Assembly (NCBI GenBank): GCA_004376325.1
Contig: SOKC01000021.1
Location: 1-34,502 of the forward strand
Source: Actinomycetota bacterium
GTDB lineage: Bacteria > Actinomycetota > Humimicrobiia > Humimicrobiales > Humimicrobiaceae
DNA: 34,502 nt
Direction: 5' to 3'
The notes beneath the pieces are model-generated. The model was given only the letters and a program-made list of their open reading frames with translations, made no database searches and was not told the origin of the DNA. Within the stretch, counting starts at the first letter, position 1, and each line of letters opens with the position of its first letter. Positions 25,917 to 34,502 of the stretch are shown in pieces. Position numbers and translations under genes: made by a program.

Positions 25917-25954
25917 ATATCACCATTAAAATTGTTTTTTACTGACTCCTAAGT

Positions 25955-26377
25955 TTAATTAAAAAATAATTCAATTTCTCTTTTAGCACTTTCGGCGGAA
26001 TCTGAACCATGAATTACATTTGCAGTAATATCGGCGCCAAAATCCCCTCTGATGGTCCCTCCTTTTGCTTTTTTAGAATCAGTTGCCCCCATAAGCTCCC
26101 TGGCCCTGGCAATTGCGCCCTTCCCACTTATCACCATAACCACCACAGGACCTGAAGTTATATATTCAATTAACATGTTAAAAAAACTTTTATTTTTATG
26201 CTCCTGATAATTCTTGCAGGCAAGCTTCCGGTCAATTTTTATCATTTTTAATTTTTCAATAGTAAGATCCTTTTTTTCAAAACGGGATATAATCTCTCCA
26301 ACAATTTTTTTCTTCACGCCATCAGGTTTGATGATAATCAGGCTTCTTTCAAAGCTATCATCATTAGTATTAAGCAT
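25955..26377 (-). CDS. ndk: Nucleoside-diphosphate kinase
   Basis: A 140-residue enzyme that balances nucleoside triphosphates by phosphate transfer through a histidine. The phosphorylated His is His123 in NVIHGSDSAESA. ERSLIIIKPDGVKK, MGATDSKKAKGGTIRGDFG and the C-terminal REIELFF are typical. A seven-residue N-terminal extension precedes the usual start. AAAGG stands just before the ATG. The place between folC and mreB is that of actinobacteria. Confidence 0.97.
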   Translation of the reverse strand: MLNTNDDSFERSLIIIKPDGVKKKIVGEIISRFEKKDLTIEKLKMIKIDRKLACKNYQEHKNKSFFNMLIEYITSGPVVVMVISGKGAIARARELMGATDSKKAKGGTIRGDFGADITANVIHGSDSAESAKREIELFFN

Positions 26378-26429
26378 GTTTCCTTTCCCCTAATCCTTAC
26401 ATCTATTCATTTAAGCAACCGCTCCCCAT

Positions 26430-26900
26430 TTACTGAGTAGTCCTGCAATAAGGACAAACTTTCCAGTTTAGACTCAAGGGCTTGCCACAATTAATACAAG
26501 AATTTCTTAATTTCTTTCTGCAGTAAGGACATATTAAAAAATCATCTTTTATCAGACTCCTGCAGGCAGGGCAATTGGATTGTTTGCTATCAAGCAGTGT
26601 CTGCATCCTTTCAATTTCAAGATCCCTTTCAATCACATCATCTATAAATTCCGGGGGTCTTAATATTAAATATATTATTAATCCTAAAAAGTTTAGAACT
26701 AATACAACCAGCGCCCAGAAAACAGCGGAGACTACAGATTCACTTCTGAGTTTTGAGTCTCTGTAAGTCCAGTAAACAAAAGCAAGCCAGACAACAATTA
26801 AAATAAAAATAAAGCCATAAACAAAGCCATAAATGAGATTTCTCCATATAGGACGCTGAAAGAAAGCTACAATATCATTAATATATCCAAATAAATCCAT
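26430..26900 (-). CDS. Membrane protein with double zinc ribbon, unknown function
   Basis: A 156-residue protein with two membrane segments (about 24-45 and 56-80), a short acidic helix and a C-terminal pair of zinc ribbons. Four CxxC knuckles are visible: Cys110/113, 124/127, 135/138 and 149/152. The first two and the last two would each bind one zinc. I cannot assign a function; similar layouts occur in uncharacterised zinc-ribbon membrane proteins. It has a GGAGG ribosome binding site and sits between folC and ndk, where many actinobacteria carry a DUF4233 membrane protein. Confidence 0.75.
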   Translation of the reverse strand: MDLFGYINDIVAFFQRPIWRNLIYGFVYGFIFILIVVWLAFVYWTYRDSKLRSESVVSAVFWALVVLVLNFLGLIIYLILRPPEFIDDVIERDLEIERMQTLLDSKQSNCPACRSLIKDDFLICPYCRKKLRNSCINCGKPLSLNWKVCPYCRTTQ

Positions 26901-26963
26901 TAATCCTCCGGGTAAAAATTTAATATATTTACAAATTTATTAATATACCAATATTAAAGACCT

Positions 26964-28280
26964 TTATTTAACTATATTCTCTAAATTAGTTATTGAACCA
27001 GTAATGCATATAATATCATTTCTACCAGAAATTTTTAAAGCAAATTTTATAGAATTTTCTATAGTATCTATCTTGTGCACTTTACCCGAAAGGCGGCCTG
27101 CATCTTTTAACCATTCTATTTTCCTTTTCACTACTTTTTCTAATTCACTGGTATCCAGGCTTCTGCTACTTAAACTTGAGGTTAAAATTAAAGTATCGCT
27201 TATGCCTATTATATTTTCAACCATACTTTCATAATCTTTATCTTTCAGGACGGCAAAAATTATTATTTTTTTTCTGTTACCAAAATACCTGTCGACATCA
27301 CGGGCGAAATTTTCCACTCCTTCAGGATTGTGACTTGCATCTGCAATTACCAGAGGCTTTTTTCTTATTATCTCAAACCTTCCCCTCACCCGGATACCGG
27401 ACATACTCTCTTTTATTTTTTTTTCACTTATCTCTTTTTTTCTGGTTCCCAGGTAAAGTTCTGCCAGTACTATTGCCAGAGATAGATTTAAAGGCTGATA
27501 CTGTCCAACAAGTTTTAGTGGCAGATTTTTGTAAACATTCTTTATTCCTTTGATATCAAGCAGCCACCCTTCCAGGCCAAGGTCCACTTTTCTTTGTATG
27601 TAAAAATCTTTTTCAAACAAAAAAAGTCTGGAACCAGTATCCTTTACTTTTCTGGTTAAAATTTCCAGGACTTCCCTATCGCAACTTGTAGTTGCAGCCA
27701 ACGCCTTTTCTTTTATAACTTCCACTTTCTCAGAGGTTATTTCTCTTATAGTACTGCCCAACATATCTGTGTGTTCAAGACTCACGCCAGTAAGTCCTAC
27801 AACCTTCGAATCAGCGATATTGGTGGCATCCCATCTTCCTCCCATTCCTGCTTCAAGCGCCATAACCTCAATACCTTCATTTTCAGCCAATTTGAATGCC
27901 ATAGCGGAAATTATCTCAAAATGGGTAATTGGGCCGCCCAGGTCCATTTTATTTACTTTCTGGATATAGGGGTATATCTGGTCAAAGACTTCAGTGAATT
28001 CTTTTTCTGAAACTTCCTTTCCACTTATCCACATTCTCTCAGTATAACTGTTTATATGAGGAGAAATATGATAACCGGTATGAATACCATGATAACTTAA
28101 TATGCCAGCAACCATTTTAGCAGTGGAAGTTTTGCCGTTTGTTCCCACAATATGAATAAAATCAACCTTTTTTTGAGGATTATCCAGAAACTGAAGTATT
28201 TTCTCTATTCTCACAAGGCTTGGTTTTATTCCAAAAATAAGGCAGCCATCTAAATATTTGCATACTTGCCTGTAGTTCAC
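26964..28280 (-). CDS. folC: Bifunctional folylpolyglutamate synthase/dihydrofolate synthase
   Basis: A 438-residue Mur-ligase-type enzyme that adds glutamate to dihydropteroate and folates. The P-loop GTNGKTS is at 46-52, and further motifs are THFEIISAMAF, EAGMGGRWDATN, TGVSLEHTDMLG and ADASHNPEGVENF. Length is normal. The gene follows valS by 25 bases, as in actinobacteria. Confidence 0.95.
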   Translation of the reverse strand: MNYRQVCKYLDGCLIFGIKPSLVRIEKILQFLDNPQKKVDFIHIVGTNGKTSTAKMVAGILSYHGIHTGYHISPHINSYTERMWISGKEVSEKEFTEVFDQIYPYIQKVNKMDLGGPITHFEIISAMAFKLAENEGIEVMALEAGMGGRWDATNIADSKVVGLTGVSLEHTDMLGSTIREITSEKVEVIKEKALAATTSCDREVLEILTRKVKDTGSRLFLFEKDFYIQRKVDLGLEGWLLDIKGIKNVYKNLPLKLVGQYQPLNLSLAIVLAELYLGTRKKEISEKKIKESMSGIRVRGRFEIIRKKPLVIADASHNPEGVENFARDVDRYFGNRKKIIIFAVLKDKDYESMVENIIGISDTLILTSSLSSRSLDTSELEKVVKRKIEWLKDAGRLSGKVHKIDTIENSIKFALKISGRNDIICITGSITNLENIVK

Positions 28281-28305
28281 TATTTCTCACTTTGGTTACC
28301 AGTTG

Positions 28306-31005
28306 TTATTTACCAGTACTTTCCATTCTCGCTAGCTGCTCATTTAATACTTTCAACATCTTATCTGCCTGATAAAGCTTACCCTTTTCCTTTTGAATTA
28401 TTTCCTCTGGCGCTTTACTGGTAAAATCAGTATTTGATATCTTCTTTTTACTTTTTTCAATGTCTAGATTTACTCTTCTAATTTGATCTTTGATCCTCTT
28501 AATTTCTAATTTTATATCAACCAGGTCAAGAATATAAATAAATATATCTATATTCCCTATGGTAGTCTTAATATATCCTTTCTGACTGGTACAATCCTTG
28601 AATTCTACTTCACTTGTCTTTGCCAGTCTGCAAATATACTCCCTGTTTTTTTCCAGTACATCTTTGCAGCCATCTTCACCAGTCAGCAGGTTAACTTTTA
28701 CCCTGCTGGCCGGACTTAATTTAAGCTCAGATCTTATTTTTCTTATCTCTCTTATAACCTCAAAAAGTATTTTTATTTCATCTTCAATATCCTGGTTTAC
28801 CCGGGCCGGTTCAAATTCCGGAAAACTCTCCACCATTATGCTTTTACCCTTATGCGGGATATTCTGCCAGATCTGTTCTGTAATAAAAGGCATAAATGGA
28901 TGAAGAAGTTTAAGATATCTTTCTAAAACATACCATAATATAAATAATGCATTTTTCTTATCATCATTATTTTTTGAAAAGTAAATTCTAACCTTTGCTG
29001 ATTCAATATACCAGTCGCAATAGTCATTCCACAAAAAGTTATTAAGCAGCTTTGAAGCAAAAGAAAAATTATATTTCCTTAAGTTTTTTTCAACACCCTT
29101 TACTACCCGGTTTAATCTGGATAGGATCCATTTGTCCCAGAGACCCAGGCTTAACTGGTCTATATTTATATTGTCAATATTTCCGCTTTCACTCAAATTT
29201 GATATAACAAATTTAGATGCATTCCACAATTTATTTGCAAAATTTCTTACCCCTTCAATCTTCTCATCACCCAGAATTAAATTTCTTCCAGGAGTAGTTA
29301 AAGAGGTTAAAGTAAATCTTAAGACATCAGCTCCATTTTTCTTAATTATATCCACCGGATCTATCACATTGCCCATGGATTTACTCATTTTCCGCCCGAA
29401 TGCATCATTTACCAGAGGGTTGATAAAAACTTCCCGGAAAGGGGCATCCTTCTTAAAATACAGACTCATCATAATCATTCTGGCTACCCAGAAAAAGATA
29501 ATATCATGGGCGGTAACAAGGACAGCAGTAGGAAAAAAATGCTTGAGATCTTCAGTTTTTTCCGGCCATCCAAAAACTGCAAAGGGCCATAGACAGGAAC
29601 TAAACCATGTATCCAGAACATCCTGATCCTGTTCCATATTACTGCCACCGCATTTTGGACATCTTTCAGGGTTTTTTTCACTTACTATCATCTCATTGCA
29701 ACCTTTACAATACCACGCCGGAATCCGGTGTCCCCACCAGAGCTGGCGGGATATGCACCAATCCCTGATATCTTCCATCCAGTTAAAATATATCTTCTCC
29801 CATTTTTTAGGGATTATTTTAACCCTTCCTTCTTTTACTGCTTCTATAGCCGGCTTGGCCAGCCTCTTCATGGATACAAACCACTGCATTGAAATCCGTG
29901 GCTCTATTACAGTACTGCATCTTGAGCAAATTCCAATTGAGAAAGTGTGAATATTTTTACCCATTAAGTAGTCCTGCTTATCTAAATCGCCTAACACTTT
30001 TTGTCTTGCCGTGTTGCGGTCTAAACCCTCGTATTTCCCTGTATTGAAATTTAAGCTTGCATCTCTGTTAAATATATTAATCTCTTCCAGGTCATGTCTT
30101 TTCCCAATTTCAAAATCATTGGGATCATGAGCGGGTGTAACCTTGACAGCGCCGCTTCCAAATCCCATATCCACAAAAGCATCTTCTATTAGAGGTATTT
30201 TTCTTTCCACTAGCGGGAGATAGACAGATCTGCCTTTATATTTTTTATATCTTTTATCTCGCGGATTTACAGCAACTGCAGTATCACCAAGCATTGTCTC
30301 AGGTCTTGTAGTTGAAACGACTATATATTCATCATCACTGGGCTTACCGGTTTTTTTATCAATTAAAGGATATTTTATATCCCACAGATTTCCTTCTTTT
30401 TCGATATGTTCTACTTCAATATCTGAAATTGCAGTCTGACACCTGGGACACCAGTTAACCATATAATTTCCTCTGTAAATCAGCCCATTTCTATATAAGG
30501 TCACAAATTCTCTTGTGACCGCTTTGCAGTACTGACTATCAAGGGTAAACCTTTCCCTTTCCCAATCACATGAGCATCCCAGTAATTTTAATTGGGTTAC
30601 AATCCGGCTGCCATATTTTTCTTTCCAGCGCCATACTTCTTCTACAAACTTTTCTCTTCCAAGCTGAAATCTATTTATATTTTTTTCTCCCAGAGTTTTT
30701 TCCACTACATTTTGAGTTGCTATCCCTGCATGATCGGTCCCCGGTACCCAGGTAGTATTATATCCCTTCATCCTCTTATATCTTACAATTACATCCTGCA
30801 GGATATTGTTCAGGGCATGACCGATATGAAGATAACCGGTTACATTAGGAGGTGGTATTACTATACTGAATGGAATTTTTGATTTATCGATCTTCGCAAA
30901 AAAATATTTATTTTCAAACCAATGGCAGTAGATTTTCTGTTCAAATGCTAAAGGATTGTATTTACCTTTAATCTCACCAGGCATTTTAAGCTGACTTTTC
31001 CTCAT
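28306..31005 (-). CDS. valS: Valine--tRNA ligase
   Basis: An 899-residue class I synthetase that charges tRNA-Val. The HIGH box is HIGH at 60-63 and the KMSKS loop is at about 536-540 ([10 protein letters not shown]). The editing domain carries [16 protein letters not shown]. Cysteine pairs WCPRCQ, CSRCS, CKGC and CPKCGG suggest zinc sites. The C-terminus from about 825 is the coiled-coil arm typical of ValRS. An alternative start at 30984 ([12 protein letters not shown]) lies one base after the clpX stop and matches the spacing of other junctions here; the longer start overlaps clpX by 20 bases. Confidence 0.98.
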   Translation of the reverse strand: MRKSQLKMPGEIKGKYNPLAFEQKIYCHWFENKYFFAKIDKSKIPFSIVIPPPNVTGYLHIGHALNNILQDVIVRYKRMKGYNTTWVPGTDHAGIATQNVVEKTLGEKNINRFQLGREKFVEEVWRWKEKYGSRIVTQLKLLGCSCDWERERFTLDSQYCKAVTREFVTLYRNGLIYRGNYMVNWCPRCQTAISDIEVEHIEKEGNLWDIKYPLIDKKTGKPSDDEYIVVSTTRPETMLGDTAVAVNPRDKRYKKYKGRSVYLPLVERKIPLIEDAFVDMGFGSGAVKVTPAHDPNDFEIGKRHDLEEINIFNRDASLNFNTGKYEGLDRNTARQKVLGDLDKQDYLMGKNIHTFSIGICSRCSTVIEPRISMQWFVSMKRLAKPAIEAVKEGRVKIIPKKWEKIYFNWMEDIRDWCISRQLWWGHRIPAWYCKGCNEMIVSEKNPERCPKCGGSNMEQDQDVLDTWFSSCLWPFAVFGWPEKTEDLKHFFPTAVLVTAHDIIFFWVARMIMMSLYFKKDAPFREVFINPLVNDAFGRKMSKSMGNVIDPVDIIKKNGADVLRFTLTSLTTPGRNLILGDEKIEGVRNFANKLWNASKFVISNLSESGNIDNINIDQLSLGLWDKWILSRLNRVVKGVEKNLRKYNFSFASKLLNNFLWNDYCDWYIESAKVRIYFSKNNDDKKNALFILWYVLERYLKLLHPFMPFITEQIWQNIPHKGKSIMVESFPEFEPARVNQDIEDEIKILFEVIREIRKIRSELKLSPASRVKVNLLTGEDGCKDVLEKNREYICRLAKTSEVEFKDCTSQKGYIKTTIGNIDIFIYILDLVDIKLEIKRIKDQIRRVNLDIEKSKKKISNTDFTSKAPEEIIQKEKGKLYQADKMLKVLNEQLARMESTGK

Positions 31006-32278
31006 CTTTCAAAAAGACTTTTTTGTTTGATCTACCAATTATCTCGGGCTCAGTTTTATTTTCTACAACCTCTCTGGTAATAATACATTTACTTATATCG
31101 TTGCGCTCAGGTATTTCAAACATTACATTCAGCATGATCTCTTCCATAATAGCCCTGAGTCCTCTTGCTCCTGTTCCTCTCTGTAAAGCACGTTTTGAAA
31201 TCTCTCTTAAAGCATCTTCTGTAAATTCCAGGCCAACTTTGTCCATCTTAAACATTTTAATATATTGCTTGACCAGGGAATTTTTTGGTTCAACTAGAAT
31301 TTTAATCAAATCATTTTCTGTAAGATTAGACAGGGTGCTAACTACAGGCAGCCTTCCAATGAGTTCCGGAATTAAGCCGTATTTTAATAAATCTTCCGGC
31401 ATTGTCCGGGGAAGAAGCATGTCAATTTTTTCAATTTTATCTGGAACTTTTCCTGAAATAAAGCCAACACTACTTTTATTTATTCTTCTCTCGATTATCT
31501 TTTCCAGTCCACTAAACGAACCTCCGCAGATGAAAAGAATATTGGTAGTGTTAATTTGTATAAAATCCTGATGGGGATGTTTTCTGCCTCCATGTGGAGG
31601 AACATTAGATTCGGTTCCTTCTAAAATTTTGAGCAGAGCTTGCTGCACCCCTTCTCCGGATACATCTCTGGTAATTGAAGGATTTTCAGATTTACGGCTA
31701 ATCTTGTCTATTTCATCCAGATAAATAATACCGGTCTCAGCTCTTTTAATATCAAAATCTGCAGCCTGTATCAATCTTAGTAATATATTTTCTACATCCT
31801 CACCAACATAACCTGCCTCAGTAAGCGACGTAGCATCTGCAATGCAAAATGGAACATTTAATATTCTGGCTAAGGTTTGAGCAAGAAGAGTCTTGCCACA
31901 ACCTGTTGGACCAATTAATAAAATATTGCTTTTTTGAATCTCTGTATCATCCTTGTTTAGCCTGTCTCCATATTTTACTCTTTTATAATGGTTGTACACC
32001 GCTACAGACAGTATCTTTTTTGCCCTTTCCTGGTCAATAACATACTCATTTAAAATTGAATATATTTCTTTAGGTTTGGGAAGATCCTTGAAGTCAACTT
32101 CTCTCTCCTCCTTTAATTCCTCATCTATAATCTCATTACACAAATCTACACATTCATTGCAAACGTAAACTCCGGGTCCCGCAATCAGTTTTTTTACCTG
32201 ATTTTGAGATTTACCGCAAAAAGAACATTTTAAAAAATCACTTTTTTTTCCGCTATTTGGTGACAAGTTTATACACAC
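30986..32278 (-). CDS. clpX: ATP-dependent Clp protease ATP-binding subunit ClpX
   Basis: A 430-residue AAA+ unfoldase that feeds substrates to ClpP. The N-terminal zinc domain has Cys18, Cys21, Cys40 and Cys43. Walker A is GPTGCGKT at 123-130 and Walker B is IIYLDEID. The ClpP-docking loop is seen as SSVGFISG, and sensor elements as PELIGRLPV and GTGARGLRA. The longest frame starts at a GTG that overlaps its own AGGAG site; a TTG four codons later (32266) is 11 bases from that site and may be the real start ([18 protein letters not shown]). Confidence 0.98.
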   Translation of the reverse strand: MCINLSPNSGKKSDFLKCSFCGKSQNQVKKLIAGPGVYVCNECVDLCNEIIDEELKEEREVDFKDLPKPKEIYSILNEYVIDQERAKKILSVAVYNHYKRVKYGDRLNKDDTEIQKSNILLIGPTGCGKTLLAQTLARILNVPFCIADATSLTEAGYVGEDVENILLRLIQAADFDIKRAETGIIYLDEIDKISRKSENPSITRDVSGEGVQQALLKILEGTESNVPPHGGRKHPHQDFIQINTTNILFICGGSFSGLEKIIERRINKSSVGFISGKVPDKIEKIDMLLPRTMPEDLLKYGLIPELIGRLPVVSTLSNLTENDLIKILVEPKNSLVKQYIKMFKMDKVGLEFTEDALREISKRALQRGTGARGLRAIMEEIMLNVMFEIPERNDISKCIITREVVENKTEPEIIGRSNKKVFLKDEEKSA

Positions 32279-32289
32279 TCCTGGTAATA

Positions 32290-32889
32290 TTATTTTTTAT
32301 AAATAATTTCATCCACTATGCCGTATTCTTTGGCTTCCTTTGAATTTAATATAAAATCTCTTTCAGTGTCCTTCGCCACTTTTTTTACTTCCTGACCGGT
32401 ATGTTTGGCAATTATCTCATTTAGGAGAGCACGGATTCTCACCATCTCTTTTGCATGAATTTCCACATCAATAGTAGTTCCGGATACGCCTCCTGATGGC
32501 TGGTGAAGCATAACTCTCGAATTAGGCAGTATAAACCTTTTGCCTTTTTCCCCTGCCAGAAGCAAAACCGCAGCTGCACTTGCAGCCTGACCCATACAAA
32601 TAGTGGATACCGGGGATTTTATAAACTGCATTGTGTCATATACCGCCATGGCCGAAGTCACAATTCCACCAGGGCTATTTATATATAACTGTATATCTTT
32701 TTCCGGTTCTTCTGCCTCCAGATGGAGCATCTGTGCCATAACCAAATTGGCAATATTATCATCTACAGCTACTCCCAGAAAAATTATTCTTTCTTTTAGC
32801 AAACGTGAATAAATGTCAAAAGAGCGCTCTCCTCTATCAGTCTGCTCAATTACCATTGGAATTAAATAATTATTATACATTTTTACCAT
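32290..32889 (-). CDS. clpP: ATP-dependent Clp protease proteolytic subunit ClpP
   Basis: A 199-residue serine protease. The catalytic triad is Ser104 (GQAASA), His129 (MLHQPSGG) and Asp178 (KDTERD), with the same spacing as E. coli. INSPGG, the oxyanion-side motif, is present. Many actinobacteria carry two tandem clpP genes here; only one is seen in this window. The ATG three codons in (MYNNYLIP) is another possible start. It lies 11 bases before clpX and 19 after tig. Confidence 0.97.
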   Translation of the reverse strand: MVKMYNNYLIPMVIEQTDRGERSFDIYSRLLKERIIFLGVAVDDNIANLVMAQMLHLEAEEPEKDIQLYINSPGGIVTSAMAVYDTMQFIKSPVSTICMGQAASAAAVLLLAGEKGKRFILPNSRVMLHQPSGGVSGTTIDVEIHAKEMVRIRALLNEIIAKHTGQEVKKVAKDTERDFILNSKEAKEYGIVDEIIYKK

Positions 32890-32908
32890 CTCTCTTTTTT
32901 ATTTACTT

Positions 32909-34324
32909 TTAACCAGGAGTCCAAAGCCTTTTAGCTTTTTTTTCGGCTCTTGCCTTATCTTTATCAGGCGTCCATATATCTTCTTTACCTCTGCTGCCTG
33001 TATTTTTCTCCTCTATTACCTGCGCGCTGTTGATCAGCAAATCAATTATCTTCCTTCTCTTAATAGTCTGGGTTAGGGTCTTATTCCCTTCATGATTTTC
33101 AAAGAATTCTCTGATTTTTTTAATATCCTCTTCTTTTTTATATCTGCTAATGATATTATCTTTTTCTTTTTTTATTTCATCTTCTGAAGGTTCTATGTTT
33201 TTCTTTTCCGCCTTTTCCAATGCCTTAAAGATCAGATACTCTTTTACTTCTCTTACTGCTCTCTCCTTGATCTCTTCGTTTAGCTTATCTTCCGTAATAT
33301 TTATAGCCTTAAGATAATTATCCCTGTTTATCTTCTGCTTCTTTAAACCTTCATCAATCTCTTCATTAATCTGTTTTATTCTATCAGTTACCATCCCATT
33401 TGGAACATTAGACTTTATATTGTCTATAATATGATTAAAAATTTCTTCTATTATTTTTCCCCTCCTGACACTTTCTTTCTGCTCAATCAATCTCTTTTTA
33501 ATGTTATCTTTAAAGTCATCTGCATCTTTATAGTCACCTAAGTTTTTCAAAAACTCATCATTGATTTCAGGTAATACCTTTTTCTTTATCTCTTTTATAA
33601 AAATGCTAAAACTTGCCTGCTTTCCCGACAGATCCTTATTTTCAACATTCTCAGGCAATGTAAGTATTACATTTTTCTTGACACCTTTTTTCATTCCGAT
33701 AAGCGAATCTTCAAACTCAGCAAACAGAGTATTTGAGCCAACTTCTAAGAGATAATCTTCAGCACTGCCGCCTTCAAATGCTTTACCTTCAATTTCACCA
33801 TCAAAATCCAGTGTAACATAATCACCTTTAGATATTGGTTTATCGTCTTCAACCGGTTCAAGTGATGCAAAGTTATTTCTGATATTATCTATTTGCCGTT
33901 CTAATTCCTGGTCAGATACGTCCGTTGAAAGACCAGTAACCTTTATACCCTTATATCCGGGTAATTCTATTTCTGGTTCCAGTTCTAATTCTGCTTCAAA
34001 CCCTAAAGGTAAATCCTCTGCCAGCTGAGTAATTTTTATTTTCGGGTAGTCTATTGGTTTTAGATTAGATTCCATAATTATATCTGGATATAATTCAGAA
34101 ATTGAAAGACTGGCAGCTTCATTTAGTACATACTGTTTACCAAAATTTGCATCTATTATTTGATAAGGAATCTTCCCTTTTCTAAAACCGGGAATATTTG
34201 CTTTTTGAGATATATTTTTATAGGCTTTGCCAATATACTTTTTTAAATAATTATTTGAAATCTCTATATCTAATTTAACCTTATTTAAATCAATCTTCTT
34301 CTGGTTTTTTATCTCATAACTCAA
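32909..34324 (-). CDS. tig: Trigger factor
   Basis: A 471-residue ribosome-bound chaperone and peptidyl-prolyl isomerase. The ribosome-binding signature GFRKGKIP is at 46-53. The FKBP-like domain is at about 155-240 (KGDYVTLDFDGEIEGKAFEGG), and a helical C-terminal domain follows. It is a little longer than usual because of a basic tail in which the words IWTPDK and LWTPG recur. The start is a TTG preceded by GGGAGGA at about 7 bases, a strong ribosome binding site. tig-clpP-clpX is a conserved order. Confidence 0.96.
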   Translation of the reverse strand: MSYEIKNQKKIDLNKVKLDIEISNNYLKKYIGKAYKNISQKANIPGFRKGKIPYQIIDANFGKQYVLNEAASLSISELYPDIIMESNLKPIDYPKIKITQLAEDLPLGFEAELELEPEIELPGYKGIKVTGLSTDVSDQELERQIDNIRNNFASLEPVEDDKPISKGDYVTLDFDGEIEGKAFEGGSAEDYLLEVGSNTLFAEFEDSLIGMKKGVKKNVILTLPENVENKDLSGKQASFSIFIKEIKKKVLPEINDEFLKNLGDYKDADDFKDNIKKRLIEQKESVRRGKIIEEIFNHIIDNIKSNVPNGMVTDRIKQINEEIDEGLKKQKINRDNYLKAINITEDKLNEEIKERAVREVKEYLIFKALEKAEKKNIEPSEDEIKKEKDNIISRYKKEEDIKKIREFFENHEGNKTLTQTIKRRKIIDLLINSAQVIEEKNTGSRGKEDIWTPDKDKARAEKKAKRLWTPG

Positions 34325-34383
34325 GTAAAATCCTCCCTAAAACATCGGTAGTAGGTCAGTTCTATTTCAACATTAAGACTCAT

Positions 34384-34411
34384 ATTATAATAGAAAATAA
34401 ATAAAATACAA
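34384..34411 (-). promoter_or_regulatory. Predicted promoter of tig
   Basis: Minus-strand -10 box TATAAT (34384-34389, perfect consensus), a 16-base spacer, and a weaker -35 TTGTAT (34406-34411). The expected start near 34377 gives a leader of about 53 bases before the tig TTG. It is the only promoter-like signal seen for the right end of the cluster. Confidence 0.45.
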
Positions 34412-34502
34412 ACCAATCATGAAGACCTATTATGGAGATTTCTGAAAACAGACCTGCCGCACGAGAAGGGATTTAGTTTTTCGCTTCACTTCGCCGTTCG
34501 CT

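Noticed and set aside
34321-34383. A 20-codon upstream frame whose stop overlaps the tig start
   Set aside because: Its ATG lies upstream of the transcription start predicted from the TATAAT box, and it has no ribosome binding site.
1-34502. CRISPR arrays, tRNA or rRNA genes, intact transposases, prophage genes
   Set aside because: No spaced direct repeats, cloverleaf sequences, rRNA stretches or transposase/phage proteins were seen in either strand.

Overview
This window looks like part of a low-GC, probably deep-branching actinobacterial chromosome. About 30 kb is one strand of tightly packed housekeeping genes, all read right to left: tig-clpP-clpX-valS-folC-(zinc-ribbon membrane protein)-ndk-DUF4321-maf remnant-mreB-mreC-mreD-PBP2-rodA-radical SAM pair-rng-rplU-rpmA // obgE-proB-proA-nadD-yqeK-LCP-rsfS-leuS. 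This order (clpX-valS-folC-ndk, mre/PBP2/rodA, RNase E/G-rplU-rpmA-obgE-proBA-nadD-LytR-rsfS-leuS) is the classical actinobacterial one, yet the DNA is clearly AT-rich. The Obg protein carries the C-terminal OCT domain. The organism assignment is an inference from gene order and composition, not from a marker-gene tree.

Layout. 1-990 (+ strand): a cut-off DUF4258-like gene, a DUF2283 gene and a PfpI/DJ-1 protein, facing the main cluster. 1009-10752 (-): leuS, rsfS, an LCP-family protein with two LytR_C domains, yqeK, nadD, proA, proB, obgE. 10847-14868 (-): an accessory block inserted between rpmA and obgE, with two paralogous zinc-dependent dehydrogenases behind a structured leader, a TauE/SafE permease and a VapBC-type toxin-antitoxin pair. 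15019-34324 (-): rpmA, rplU, rng, the TIGR03936/TIGR03960 pair, the rod-shape and wall-elongation genes, ndk, folC, valS and the clpX-clpP-tig proteostasis genes. The right edge holds the probable tig promoter.

How the genes work together. The conserved strand couples translation (LeuRS, ValRS, L21, L27, Obg, RsfS, trigger factor), RNA processing (RNase E/G), protein quality control (ClpXP), cell elongation (MreBCD, RodA, PBP2, LCP), proline synthesis (ProBA), NAD synthesis (NadD), folate (FolC) and nucleotide balance (Ndk). Many junctions overlap or are spaced by one base (TAA-A-ATG), suggesting translational coupling. Promoters can be read in front of tig, rplU, vapB and the dehydrogenase leader.

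The least explained stretch is 12907-13281. It has a good promoter, two mutually exclusive stems, a strong ribosome binding site, a 59-codon open frame and a terminator-like hairpin just before the dehydrogenase genes. It could be an attenuation-type leader or a relic of an IS200/IS605-type palindromic element. Other points worth checking are a possible ATT start for rplU, a degenerate LCP active site and a maf gene cut to its N-terminal part.
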